From Terriglobia bacterium (GTDB lineage: Bacteria > Acidobacteriota > UBA6911): a stretch of DNA of 64,000 nt. Made by a program: the position numbers and the translations under genes. Of this stretch, positions 26,079 to 34,227 are shown piece after piece (position 1 is the first letter of the stretch; every line of letters begins with the position of its first letter). The DNA lies in assembly GCA_020072565.1 (NCBI GenBank), contig JAIQGI010000017.1:56278-120277 (forward strand). Direction: 5' to 3'. Below the pieces are notes generated by a model. It had not been told where the DNA came from. It worked only from the letters and a program-made list of their open reading frames with translations, and searched no databases.

Positions 26079-27350
26079 TCAATCCCGGGACTCCAGGTAC
26101 GGAATGGTCATGGGTCCCTCGGGAATCACGGCCACCGGCGCGCCTGTGCCGATGCGCCGCTGCTCCGCCTGCAGGTACGCCTCGATATCCGCTACCGGCT
26201 CCAGGTGGGCGCGCTGCACGTCGTCCGGCGCAATAGTGCTGTAGAGACCGACACGGGCTCTCATGAGGATCTGCGCCAGCATCTGGGCTTCCCACTGATC
26301 ATAAAGCGAGAAACCCGGCGCCAGAATCGTGCGCAAAATCGCGGCCGGCGAATCGTGTTCGCACATCAGCTTGCGAAAATTGCCGTGCGCGGGAAACCCA
26401 TCCCGGCATTCGGCTGCCGTCAGAATGAGGCCGCCCTGGCTCACAATCTGTGCCGCCGCCGACATCCCTTTCACCGATTGATAGAGATTCTGATCCAGCG
26501 GGTAGCCGCTGTTGCTGGTCACCACGATGGGGTAAGATCGCTCGCACGCCACCATGGCGGTCGCCCTGGCAAATTCGCACCCGCGGCGATGCGCGGCCGG
26601 CACGGCACCGCAGAAAAAGCCCGTGATGCAGCGATTGCGGTTTTGAGTCACATTGATGCAAAAATCCACCGGCAGAAGCGAGCCGTTGGCCCTGACCTGC
26701 TCCTGGGTAGGGTTCCCCTCGAGCTGCCCCCAGGTGCTGCACGGGTCGCCGATCACGGAAGCCCGGTGATAGTGCATGATGGAGTCGATGTCGGCCAGCG
26801 CCGGAAAGATCCCCTTGTAACCGCCGGAAAACCCGGCCATGAAATGAGGCTCGATGAATCCCAGCACGATCCGGCGGTCGGCCTCCACATACTCCCGGTT
26901 CAACAGGACGGTGCGCCCGTCGGGCGTCTTTCCGGCCGGCACCACCGTTGCCGGATCGTGCGCCGTGTGGTTGACGACGCGGACCCTTGCCAGGAGGCCG
27001 TTACCGACCATGGAGGCGAGCTCCGCGTTCGTGTTGGCGCGATGAGACCCGGTGCCGTTGATGATGGTAATTCTCCGGTCGGGGATGTGGGACAATTCCT
27101 TGAGAGTCCAGCGCAGCAACCGGTCGGTCGCGAGCGGCCGCGTGATGTCGGGGATGACCAGCGCCAACCGCTCTGCCGGGCTGACCAGATCCCGCATCGG
27201 GCGCGACTCAATCGGATCGCGGACTGCGGCGATGAAGCCCTGCTCCTCGTCCTGCAGCCCTTCCACAAACTTCGGTTCCAGCACCGTGACGTCCCCCGCG
27301 GGGACGTCCACCTCGATCCAGCCCGCACCATATTGGAGTTTCACTGTCAT
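26079..27350 (-). CDS. LarA-like (nickel-dependent lactate racemase family) protein
   Basis: A 423-residue protein of the LarA/DUF2088 family. Visible signatures are DITRPLATDRLL, NGTGSHRANT (first conserved His region, near residue 105) and EPHFMAGFSGGYKGIFPALAD (near 167-187), which carries the His and the Lys that in LarA holds the nickel pincer nucleotide cofactor. Later GVPAAHRRGC and SNSGYPLDQNLYQ are also family stretches. True LarA racemises lactate; related proteins act on other 2-hydroxyacids or cyclise sugars. No larB, larC or larE cofactor gene is in this window, so the substrate is open. It probably shares a transcript with the GT2 gene 5 bp downstream. Confidence 0.8.
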   Translation of the reverse strand: MTVKLQYGAGWIEVDVPAGDVTVLEPKFVEGLQDEEQGFIAAVRDPIESRPMRDLVSPAERLALVIPDITRPLATDRLLRWTLKELSHIPDRRITIINGTGSHRANTNAELASMVGNGLLARVRVVNHTAHDPATVVPAGKTPDGRTVLLNREYVEADRRIVLGFIEPHFMAGFSGGYKGIFPALADIDSIMHYHRASVIGDPCSTWGQLEGNPTQEQVRANGSLLPVDFCINVTQNRNRCITGFFCGAVPAAHRRGCEFARATAMVACERSYPIVVTSNSGYPLDQNLYQSVKGMSAAAQIVSQGGLILTAAECRDGFPAHGNFRKLMCEHDSPAAILRTILAPGFSLYDQWEAQMLAQILMRARVGLYSTIAPDDVQRAHLEPVADIEAYLQAEQRRIGTGAPVAVIPEGPMTIPYLESRD

Positions 27351-27601
27351 GTCACACTCAAAAAAGTGGTGAGTCAGGAGTGACGAGTGACCAGCGATGA
27401 GGGCCTCAACGGCAACTACGCGGTGTCCTCACCCCTCATCATTCGCGACTCATCACCAAGAAAGCGACCACGCCTGGAAGCCGTAGCTTTGGCTTGCCCC
27501 GCAAAGCGGGGCGGGCCACATATCAGAAGGCCCCGTTGGGGACGTTCAGATTGTAATTCATCGCATCCCCAGCCAATCGTCTTCTCACCAGTTGCACGTA
27601 C

Positions 27602-27997
27602 CTTCACCCAGCCCCGCAGAGGCGACCGCAGCATCTTCACCCAGCCTCGCAGAGGCGACCCCAGCATCTTCACCCAGCCTCGCAGAGGCGACCCCAGCAT
27701 CTTCACCCAGCCCCGCAGAGGCGACCGCAGCATCTTCACCCAGCCTCGCAGACGCGACCCCAGCATCTTCACCCAGCCCCGCAGAGGCGACCCCAGCACC
27801 TTCACCGAGCCTCGCAGAGGCGACCCCAGCATCTTCACCCAGCCTCGCAGAGGCGACCGCAGCATCTTCACCCAGCCCCGCAGAGGCGACCCCAGCATCT
27901 TCACCCAGCCTCGCAGAGGCGACCCCAGCACCTTCACCCAGCCCCGCAGAGGCGACCGCAGCATCTTCACCCAGCCTCGCAGAGGCGACCGCAGCCA
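27602..27997. repeat. Twelve tandem copies of a 33-bp unit
   Basis: Twelve contiguous 33-bp units run from 27602 to 27997 with no spacers. Each begins CTTCACCCAGCC and contains GCCTCGCAGAGGC or GCCCCGCAGAGGC, a GCCTC-GCA-GAGGC hairpin core. Units vary at a few positions: CCTCGC or CCCCGC, GACCCC or GACCGC, CAT or CAC at the end, one GAGACG variant and one CACCGAG variant. The mosaic pattern of variants points to growth by unequal exchange or slippage. Absence of spacers rules out a CRISPR array. Confidence 0.95.
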
Positions 27998-28001
27998 ACA
28001 G

Positions 28002-28251
28002 CCCAGGGCGCAAGCCCTGGGTCCAGGCGATCGCAAAAAGGAGCCCTGTAGGGGCGATGCAGCCCTGTAGGGGCGATGCAGCTCACCCGCTTATTCTATG
28101 TCGCCCTGTCAGGGCTCATCCTTTGGACTCTGGTCCAATCCCAGGCCTTGCGGCCTGGGCTGTAAACTGCAGCCGCCCCTGCGGGGCCAGCAGTAACCCA
28201 CGGCTCGCCGGAACTGCTGAGCCTGCCAGCGTCGCACGGCCAGTGGCCGTG
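28002..28251. repeat. Cluster of short perfect hairpins next to the tandem array
   Basis: Separate hairpins are packed in 250 bp: CCCAGGGC-GCAA-GCCCTGGG (28002-28021), a 19-bp direct repeat starting AGCCCTGTAGGGGC (28042-28079), GCCCTG-T-CAGGGC (28103-28115), CCCAGGCC-TTGC-GGCCTGGG (28140-28159), and CACGGCC-AGT-GGCCGTG (28235-28251). All have GC-rich arms of 6-8 bp and 1-4 nt loops. They lie just beyond the stop of the aldolase gene. Confidence 0.85.
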
Positions 28252-28264
28252 GGTTCAGCACGCA

Positions 28265-29350
28265 CTAAGCGAGGGTTATTTCTTTGCAGAGATACACGTC
28301 CTGGATGGCGTTCAGAATCGCAACGCCGTCTTTCATGGGACGCTGGAAGGCCTTCCGACCGGAAATCAAGCCCATGCCGCCCGCGCGCTTGTTGGTAACT
28401 GCGGTCGTGACCGCCTCGGCAAGGTCGCTGGCACCCGAGCTGGCGCCGCCGGAATTGATCAGTCCTGCCCGGCCCATGTAGCAATTGATCACCTGGTAAC
28501 GTGTCATGTCGATCGGGTGATCCGTGGCCAGCTCCGTGTAGACCTTTTTGCTCGTCTTGCCGAACTTCAGGGCTTCAAAGCCGCCGTTGTTCTCCGGCGA
28601 TTTCTGCTTGATGATGTCCGCTTCGATGGTGACACCGAGGTGGTTGGCCTGGCCCGTCAGGTCCGCCGCCACATGGTAGTCCGGGCCGCCTTCCTTCTTT
28701 TTGTCGAACGCCGGGTTGCGCATGTAGCACCAAAGGACGGTCGCCATGCCCAACTGGTGCGCCTCATGGAACGCCTGGCTTACTTCCTGAATCTGGCGCT
28801 TCGACTCCGCGGAGCCGAAATAAATGGTGGCGCCCACCGCGACGGCGCCCATCCCGAAGGCCTGCCGCACACTCGCGAACATGATCTGGTCGTAGGAATT
28901 TGGATATGAGAGGAACTCGTTGTGGTTGATCTTGACGATGAAGGGAATCTTGTGCGCGTACTTGCGGCATATCGATCCGAGTACTCCCAGCGTGGAGGCC
29001 ACGGCATTGCACCCCCCTTCGATCGCCAGCTTCACGATGTTCTCACCGTCAAAGTAGATCGGATTGGGAGCAAACGACGCGCCTCCGGAATGCTCAATGC
29101 CTTGATCCACAGGCAGAATGGAGAGATATCCCGTATCCCGAAGCCTGCCATGGTCCAGCATTGTCTGCAGACTGCGCAGCACGGGGGCAGGCCGGTCGCT
29201 GCAGAGCCAGATGCGGTCGATGAAATCCGGCCCGGGGAGATGCAGCTGCTCCTTCGGTACGGTCCTGCATTTGTGATCCAGGTAATAACGAGCCTTGTCA
29301 CCGAGCAACTCTTCGATTTTGGAAATTGACGCACCTTCACTTGCCCGCAT
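28265..29350 (-). CDS. Class I fructose-bisphosphate aldolase (DhnA/FbaB type)
   Basis: A 361-residue TIM-barrel aldolase of the archaeal/FbaB branch. [15 protein letters not shown] near residue 80, [32 protein letters not shown] and INSGGASSG with [12 protein letters not shown] follow the expected order of barrel strands, with the Schiff-base lysine in the later strands and the phosphate-binding GG loops at the end. It cleaves or forms fructose 1,6-bisphosphate in glycolysis/gluconeogenesis. GAGGAGG precedes ATG 29350 at good spacing. The gene is flanked by hairpin-rich DNA on its 3' side and a 12-bp inverted repeat on its 5' side. Confidence 0.9.
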   Translation of the reverse strand: MRASEGASISKIEELLGDKARYYLDHKCRTVPKEQLHLPGPDFIDRIWLCSDRPAPVLRSLQTMLDHGRLRDTGYLSILPVDQGIEHSGGASFAPNPIYFDGENIVKLAIEGGCNAVASTLGVLGSICRKYAHKIPFIVKINHNEFLSYPNSYDQIMFASVRQAFGMGAVAVGATIYFGSAESKRQIQEVSQAFHEAHQLGMATVLWCYMRNPAFDKKKEGGPDYHVAADLTGQANHLGVTIEADIIKQKSPENNGGFEALKFGKTSKKVYTELATDHPIDMTRYQVINCYMGRAGLINSGGASSGASDLAEAVTTAVTNKRAGGMGLISGRKAFQRPMKDGVAILNAIQDVYLCKEITLA

Positions 29351-29369
29351 AGTCCCTCCTCAAATCAGT

Positions 29370-29463
29370 ACTGAGTACTGAATGCCGAGTACCGAGTACC
29401 AAGTGAGGAGCGCCTGAACCCGCACGCTGGATATCTGCCGGTGCCGAGCACTCAGTACTCAGT
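29370..29463. repeat. 12-bp inverted repeat upstream of the aldolase gene
   Basis: ACTGAGTACTGA (29370-29381) is repeated inverted as TCAGTACTCAGT (29452-29463), 70 bp apart. Both arms sit in runs of GAGTAC-type repeats. It lies between the deacetylase stop and the aldolase start, so it could act in termination of the first or control of the second, or be a dispersed repeat. Confidence 0.5.
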
Positions 29464-29473
29464 AATATCTGAG

Positions 29474-30571
29474 TTACCGTAGCACTATTTCGGAACGGAT
29501 TATAACTCGTTTTCCTCCCTGACCCGCTCGACTCGAAGGAAATCTCCGCATCGTTTTTGCGGGATGACTCTCAGGGCGATCGGCGATGACGCGCAGGTGA
29601 TTGAATTTCGTTGAATTGAATTCAGGCCTCAGTTCCCGGGGGAATGTGACCGCATCCGCCTCACCGTCGCTTGTGAACCCTTCCGTCGGGTGTTTCTGGA
29701 AATAGGCGATCCAACGTTGAAGCTCTGTGCCCGTGACCTGGATGCGGGGCAGGCGGGTGAGATCGCGCTTGACACTGAATGGAGAAGGCGCCGGACCGCC
29801 CGAGACCAGAAGTACCGCGTCGAGGCGGTAGGAGGTGCCCCGGTAGGAGCCCGCGATCGCCAGATTGGGATCCCTGGGATAGTTACCGAGAGGGAGGGCC
29901 AGCGCGCGCATGTTGTAGCCGGGCACCATCTTTTGAATGGCTTGCGCGGCACGGGCGATCTGCTCCTGAACTACCGTGGCATCGTATTTGGCAAGGTCGG
30001 CGTGCCAGAGAGTGTGGTTGCCGATCTCGAATCCCAGCGCCGCCAGCTCCCTGAGTTTCTGGGCTTCAAATTCGGGCTGGCCAAAGAGCTTGTGCGGCTC
30101 CTGCGCACCCGGCAGGACAAAGAAGATCGCCTTCAGGGCAAAGTCGGGATGCAGCTTGCGGAAGTCCATCAGCATTCCGACCGCACAGTCCGGGTCAATC
30201 TCAGGCTTGCCGTTCCTGATCAGGTAGCGGAACTGCCCCTCCGACGAGTCATCGAAAGTCAGGATGACGGGCCTCCTTCCCCGTGCAGTGGCGATCTTAC
30301 CATCGATATACTCCGCCATCCCGATCGGGCGATACCCGGACTCGTAAAGCCGTTCCAGATCCTGTTTGAAGTTGGAGATCGACCGTCCCCAGCGCGTCTC
30401 CTCGGGCTGAATCAGGTGATACTCCAGGATCATGATCTTCCCCAACTCGTTGGGCCCGACCGCCTGCAGATCGGGAGAAGCCGCGCGTTTGGCAGGATCC
30501 TGGGAATTCGAATGGCCGCAAAGCAAAGCGGCACAGCAAAGCAACATCATCGGGCGATATCGATTGAACAT
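29474..30571 (-). CDS. Secreted polysaccharide deacetylase (carbohydrate esterase 4-like)
   Basis: A 365-residue protein with an N-terminal signal (1-24; hydrophobic LLCCAALLC). The CE4 core follows: ILEYHLI near residue 50, VILTFDDSSEGQF (motif 1 with the catalytic-base Asp and metal Asp), AIFFVLPG, then EIGNHTLWHADL (motif 2 HxxxH metal ligands). Such enzymes remove acetyl groups from peptidoglycan or surface polysaccharides. The insert between motif 1 and motif 2 is longer than usual. A Cys at position 18 is in a Leu-Leu-Cys context, not a standard lipobox, so a lipoprotein is unlikely. Confidence 0.83.
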   Translation of the reverse strand: MFNRYRPMMLLCCAALLCGHSNSQDPAKRAASPDLQAVGPNELGKIMILEYHLIQPEETRWGRSISNFKQDLERLYESGYRPIGMAEYIDGKIATARGRRPVILTFDDSSEGQFRYLIRNGKPEIDPDCAVGMLMDFRKLHPDFALKAIFFVLPGAQEPHKLFGQPEFEAQKLRELAALGFEIGNHTLWHADLAKYDATVVQEQIARAAQAIQKMVPGYNMRALALPLGNYPRDPNLAIAGSYRGTSYRLDAVLLVSGGPAPSPFSVKRDLTRLPRIQVTGTELQRWIAYFQKHPTEGFTSDGEADAVTFPRELRPEFNSTKFNHLRVIADRPESHPAKTMRRFPSSRAGQGGKRVIIRSEIVLR

Positions 30572-30712
30572 CTCCGCTCCTGAAATCTCCAGCTAAACAT
30601 ATCGCACTCTCTGCCTGCAAGCCATCGATTAGCGCCGGTGGCTCTTGGCAGCTCAGTGTCTTTGAGTCCGGGTGGCCGGCCGGCGACGGATGACCCAGAC
30701 TCAAAAAATCTG

Positions 30713-30754
30713 TTGACATATCATTCGTTTGTATTAATCATACGTTTGTATGAT
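30713..30754 (+). promoter_or_regulatory. Promoter and TetR-type operator overlapping the start codon
   Basis: A consensus -35 TTGACA (30713-30718) is followed at 16-17 bp by TAATCA/AATCAT-like -10 sequence. The inverted repeat ATCATAC-GTTT-GTATGAT (30737-30743 / 30748-30754) covers the predicted transcription start and the ATG at 30750. CGTTTGTAT occurs twice in the region. Autorepression by the encoded TetR protein is the natural reading. Confidence 0.6.
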
Positions 30755-31445
30755 TGATACCAAGACACGCATTCTCGATGCGGCCGAGCGCCTCCTGTCG
30801 GAGCGGGGCTTTGCGGCCACTTCGCTGCGGGGCATTACCGCTGCGGCGGGTGTCAACCTCGGGGCCGTCAATTATCATTTTCGCTCCAAGGAAGCCCTGA
30901 TCCACTCCGTTTTTGCGCGCCGGCTGGAGCCGCTTAACCGGAAGCGTCTAGCCGCGCTGGATGCCTGCGAGGCCGAGGCCTCGGGCCAACCCGTGCCGCT
31001 CGAGAAGCTGCTGCGAGCTTTCCTGGACCCGATGCTGCGGCCGGATCGGGACGGGAAAATGTTCATGCAGCTTCTGGGCAGGATGTACTCCGAACCCGCG
31101 CTCGACATCCAGCGGATCTTCACCGCGGAGCTCCGCCCAGTGGTGCAGCGATTCACCCGTGCTTTTCGGCGCACGCTTCCGGAACTGGATGCGGAAGACC
31201 TCTTCTGGCGTTTGTTCTTCACGATCGGAGCGATGGCGCATACGCTCGCGGCCGGCTCGCTCCTGAAGTTTCTTTCGGGGGGAATCTGCGATCCCTCCGA
31301 CATGGAGGATGCAGAGAGAAGACTGGTCCGTTTCACCGGCGCGGGCCTGGGCGTTCCGCCCGAGAGGCACGGGAAGGGGAGAACAAAGGGGATGCGCCTG
31401 AAAAAGGGGACGTGCCGCATTCCCCCGCCTCAGGCGGCCCAATGA
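30750..31445 (+). CDS. TetR-family transcriptional regulator
   Basis: A 231-residue repressor. The N-terminal helix-turn-helix (TRILDAAERLLSERGFAATSLRGITAAAGVN then NYHFRSKEALIHSVF, shown here in two pieces) is canonical; the C-terminal helices (about 80-205) form the ligand domain and resemble the CecR/YbiH group. YbiH sits beside the ybhGFSR efflux genes in E. coli, and here too the gene heads such an operon. There is no ribosome-binding site before ATG 30750, and the operator covers the start, so the mRNA may be leaderless. The last 15 or so codons run into an inverted-repeat element at 31401 and are not part of the usual domain. Confidence 0.88.
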   Translation: MIDTKTRILDAAERLLSERGFAATSLRGITAAAGVNLGAVNYHFRSKEALIHSVFARRLEPLNRKRLAALDACEAEASGQPVPLEKLLRAFLDPMLRPDRDGKMFMQLLGRMYSEPALDIQRIFTAELRPVVQRFTRAFRRTLPELDAEDLFWRLFFTIGAMAHTLAAGSLLKFLSGGICDPSDMEDAERRLVRFTGAGLGVPPERHGKGRTKGMRLKKGTCRIPPPQAAQ

Positions 31446-31488
31446 CAGCCGGATTTCACGCTGGGGGAAACAGCATGTCCCCCTTTTT
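31401..31488. repeat. Imperfect inverted-repeat element at the tetR 3' end
   Basis: The left arm (31401-31426) starts AAAAAGGGGACGTGCCGC and the right arm (31463-31488) is its imperfect complement ending CATGTCCCCCTTTTT. The internal 36 bp include a GCCT-C-AGGC hairpin. The layout is that of a small non-coding palindromic element (REP or MITE-like). It supplies the end of the tetR frame and could also terminate transcription, since the right arm ends in TTTTT. Confidence 0.65.
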
Positions 31489-31513
31489 ACGCCTTTGACT
31501 GACGGTGCCGACT

Positions 31514-32896
31514 ATGCCCGATCGAACTGTTTGGTACTTGTTTCTGGCCCTGCTGCTCCTGCCCGCCGGGGCACGCGCGCAGAACACCACAGCCGCCCCC
31601 CGCGCGGCGTTGCAGGCGGATGCAAGTGCGTCCGTCATGCGGCTGGCGCTCCGGGATGCGGTTGCCATCGCCCTGGCACCCGAGGGGAACGCGCGCGTCC
31701 AACTTGCGGAAGAGCTGTTCAGCCAGGCGCGCGCACACGCCAATGAATCGAGGGCGGCGCTGCTGCCCAACCTGTCGGCTGCGGTCGGGCAACAGAGCCT
31801 GACCCGCAATCTGGAGGCGTTGGGTATCCGATTCAACCTCCCCATCCCGGGATTCGCCTTTCCGACATTGGTCGGGCCGTTTGGCGTCTTCGATGCCCGA
31901 GCCACCGCCACCCTGTCGGTCCTGAACCTGGGTTTGATACGGCGCTATCAGGCGTCAAAGTCCGGGGTCCGCCAGGCAGAGGCCGAAACGGACAGCGCCC
32001 ACGACGACGTGCGCGCGCGGGTCGCGCGCGCCTATCTGGCGGCCCTGCGCGCCCGGGCTGTGCTGGAAGCGACGCAGGCCGACGTCACCCTGGGCGAGGC
32101 CGTGCTCAAGCTCGCCAACGACCAGAAGGCGGCCGGCACAGGTACGGGGATCGAGATCACGCGGGCCGGGGTGCGGCTGGCCGACATAAAACAACGCCTG
32201 CTGGCGGCTAAGAACGAACTGGCCGCTTCGCACCTGCAGCTGCTTCGTGCGCTGAACCTCCACCTGGACGTCCAGCTCGAATTGACCGATACGCTCGCTT
32301 TCATCCCGCAACAGCCTCTCACGGTACCGCAGGCGGTGCACGTAGCGCTCGAATCACGGGCCGATTGGCAAGCGGAGCAGAGAAAGCTGGAGACCGCGCG
32401 GCTGCTGCAGAGTGCAGCCCGGGTCGATCGCCTGCCCTCCGTGAGCCTGTTCGCCGACTATGGCTCGATTGGATCCAGCATCCATAACGCCATTCCCACA
32501 CGCACGTACGGATTCTCGGTCCAGGTGCCGGTTTTCGACGGGGGCCGTGTCGACGCCCGACGGGCCCAGAGCTCCTCCCAGTACCGCCAGGAGCTCATCC
32601 AAAGCCAGGATCTGCGCGCGCAGATCGAGCTCGAAGTCCGTCTCGCGCTCGACAGTCTGGAATCCTCTGCAGAACAGCTCAAAGTTGCGGAAGAGGGACT
32701 GGCACTGGCAGAAAATGAAGTCGCCCAGGCGGAGAGACGGTATCGCGCCGGTGCCAGCCCCGGCATCGAGGTTACCGATGCGCAGACCCGTCTGGAGCGC
32801 GCGCGTGAAAACAGGATCTCGGCGCTGTTCGGCTACAACATTGCCCGCATCAATCTGGCGGCCGCCATGGGCACCATCCGGCAGGTAATCCAATGA
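31514..32896 (+). CDS. TolC-family outer-membrane efflux protein
   Basis: A 460-residue outer-membrane channel protein with a signal peptide (about 1-22, LFLALLLLPAGARA). It has the two structural repeats of TolC: LALRDAVAIALAPEGN with the ANESRAALLPNLSAAVG turn in the first, and VPQAVHVALESRADWQAEQRK and AARVDRLPSVSLFADYG in the second, each followed by long helices. The barrel strands are short (YGFSVQVPVFDGG). It would carry substrates out in a tripartite pump with the HlyD and ABC proteins that follow. ATG 31514 is taken; GTG 31505 is possible. About 107 bp separate it from the HlyD gene. Confidence 0.9.
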   Translation: MPDRTVWYLFLALLLLPAGARAQNTTAAPRAALQADASASVMRLALRDAVAIALAPEGNARVQLAEELFSQARAHANESRAALLPNLSAAVGQQSLTRNLEALGIRFNLPIPGFAFPTLVGPFGVFDARATATLSVLNLGLIRRYQASKSGVRQAEAETDSAHDDVRARVARAYLAALRARAVLEATQADVTLGEAVLKLANDQKAAGTGTGIEITRAGVRLADIKQRLLAAKNELAASHLQLLRALNLHLDVQLELTDTLAFIPQQPLTVPQAVHVALESRADWQAEQRKLETARLLQSAARVDRLPSVSLFADYGSIGSSIHNAIPTRTYGFSVQVPVFDGGRVDARRAQSSSQYRQELIQSQDLRAQIELEVRLALDSLESSAEQLKVAEEGLALAENEVAQAERRYRAGASPGIEVTDAQTRLERARENRISALFGYNIARINLAAAMGTIRQVIQ

Positions 32897-32931
32897 GGGA
32901 CTCATTGCCTCAATCCCCGATTTAGCGTGGA

Positions 32932-32959
32932 CGGGCTTGAGCCCGCCTGCTCCGGGCGG
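32932..32959. repeat. Two competing hairpins between tolC and hlyD genes
   Basis: CGGGCT-TG-AGCCCG (32932-32945) overlaps CCCGCC-N6-GGGCGG (32942-32959), so only one can form at a time. The style matches the hairpin cluster at 28002-28251. It may be a dispersed repeat or modulate expression inside the operon. Confidence 0.4.
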
Positions 32960-33003
32960 GCACCGGTCCGAGATCAGGGGGAAATATCAGGAGACCGACG
33001 AAT

Positions 33004-34185
33004 ATGAACTGGACGCGCACAGGAATTCTTTCCACGGCACTCCTCGTCGCCGCTGTCGTCCCCGCCTGCACCTGGTGGCAGCGCAGCGCTCCCGGGAGTC
33101 TTTTGCTCTACGGCAACGTCGAGCTGACACAGGTGGACATGGCCTTCAAGATCTCCGGCAAGCTCAGCAAGGTGGAGGTCGACGAGGGCGACACGGTACG
33201 CCAGGGGATGGTCCTGGCACGCCTCGACACCACCCAGTTGGAGAGCCAGAAGAAACGGGATCAGGCAGCCCTGGCGGCCGCGGAATCTCTGATCCCGCAG
33301 CTGCAGACAAGCATTGAGCGTCAGAGAGCCACTCTGGCGGCAGAGACTGATCTGCGCCGGGCCCAACTCGCCCAGGCTGAGGCGCGGCTCCGGGACCTTC
33401 AGGCGGGATCCCGCACACAGGAGATCCAGCAGGCGCGGGCGCTGGTAGAGGAGACGCAGGCGCAATACAAACAAGCCCGCCAGGATTGGGAGCGGGCTCA
33501 GGTCCTCTATAAGAATGACGACATCTCCACCGCACAATACGATCAGTACCGGTCGCGCCTCGACACCTCGGCCGCCGCCCTTAAGCAGGCGGAAGAACGA
33601 CTGGCCCTGGTGGTCGAGGGGCCGCGCAAAGAAGAGGTCGAGGCGGCGCACACTCAGGTCGAGCAGGCACGCGCCAGCCTGCAGCTTGCCGAAGCTTCCC
33701 GCCTGGAAGTAAAGCGGTTGGAGCAGGAGCTGCAGACGCGGCTGTTTCAGGTGGAGCAGGCACGCGCGCAGGTCGCGGTAGTGGATGCTCAGCTCGCCGA
33801 TGCCGTAGTGGCGGCTCCTGTCAGCGGCGTCGTCCTGGTGAAGTCGGCGGAAACAGGGGAGGTTCTGGCTGCAGGCACGACCTTTGTAACCATCGGAGAG
33901 ATGGATCGGCCCTGGCTCCGCGCCTACATCGGCGAACAGGATCTCGGCCGCGTCAAGCTGGGGGCAAAGGTCAAAGTGACCACCGACTCGTTCCCAGGCA
34001 AGGCCTACTGGGGCCGGATCGCATTCATCTCTTCGGAAGCCGAGTTTACGCCCAAACAGATACAGACACCCGAGGAGCGGGTGAAGCTCGTCTACCGCAT
34101 CAAGATCGAAGTCGCGAATCCTGATCACGAGCTGAAACTCAACATGCCCGCGGAAGCGGAGATCCTGCTGGCGGAGAGAGATTAG
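33004..34185 (+). CDS. HlyD-family periplasmic adaptor (YbhG-like)
   Basis: A 393-residue adaptor. After an N-terminal signal or anchor (about 5-22) comes the first half of the lipoyl/barrel-sandwich domain (GNVELTQVDMAFKISGKLSKVEVDEGDTV in two blocks), then a long coiled-coil hairpin (about 75-255; repeated QA/EA heptads such as RAQLAQAEARLRDLQAG and YDQYRSRLDTSAAALKQAEE), then the second lipoyl half (VAAPVSGVVLVKSAETGEVL) and the beta-barrel. The adaptor links the inner-membrane ABC pump to TolC. A cysteine follows VVPA at position 22, a poor lipobox, so lipidation is uncertain. Confidence 0.9.
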   Translation: MNWTRTGILSTALLVAAVVPACTWWQRSAPGSLLLYGNVELTQVDMAFKISGKLSKVEVDEGDTVRQGMVLARLDTTQLESQKKRDQAALAAAESLIPQLQTSIERQRATLAAETDLRRAQLAQAEARLRDLQAGSRTQEIQQARALVEETQAQYKQARQDWERAQVLYKNDDISTAQYDQYRSRLDTSAAALKQAEERLALVVEGPRKEEVEAAHTQVEQARASLQLAEASRLEVKRLEQELQTRLFQVEQARAQVAVVDAQLADAVVAAPVSGVVLVKSAETGEVLAAGTTFVTIGEMDRPWLRAYIGEQDLGRVKLGAKVKVTTDSFPGKAYWGRIAFISSEAEFTPKQIQTPEERVKLVYRIKIEVANPDHELKLNMPAEAEILLAERD

Positions 34186-34227
34186 CAATTCAGGTCGGGA
34201 CTGACTTCCACATCTCTGAGGCTCAAA

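Larger units (their letters stand above)
27351..28264. other. 900-bp gene-free stretch rich in hairpins
   Basis: This gap between larA-like and the aldolase gene contains a hairpin GCCCCGC-AAA-GCGGGGC (27496-27512), a 12-copy tandem array (27602-27997) and a further set of short hairpins (28002-28251). Long open frames occur on both strands only because the 33-bp unit has no stop codon in several frames; they are low-complexity translations and not credible genes. Confidence 0.7.

Noticed and set aside
27602..27997. Tandem array as a CRISPR locus
   Set aside because: Units are contiguous with no spacers, and there are no cas genes.
27387..28398. Long frames on both strands over the tandem repeat
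   Set aside because: They arise because the 33-bp unit lacks stops in several frames; products are low-complexity and no frame is favoured.
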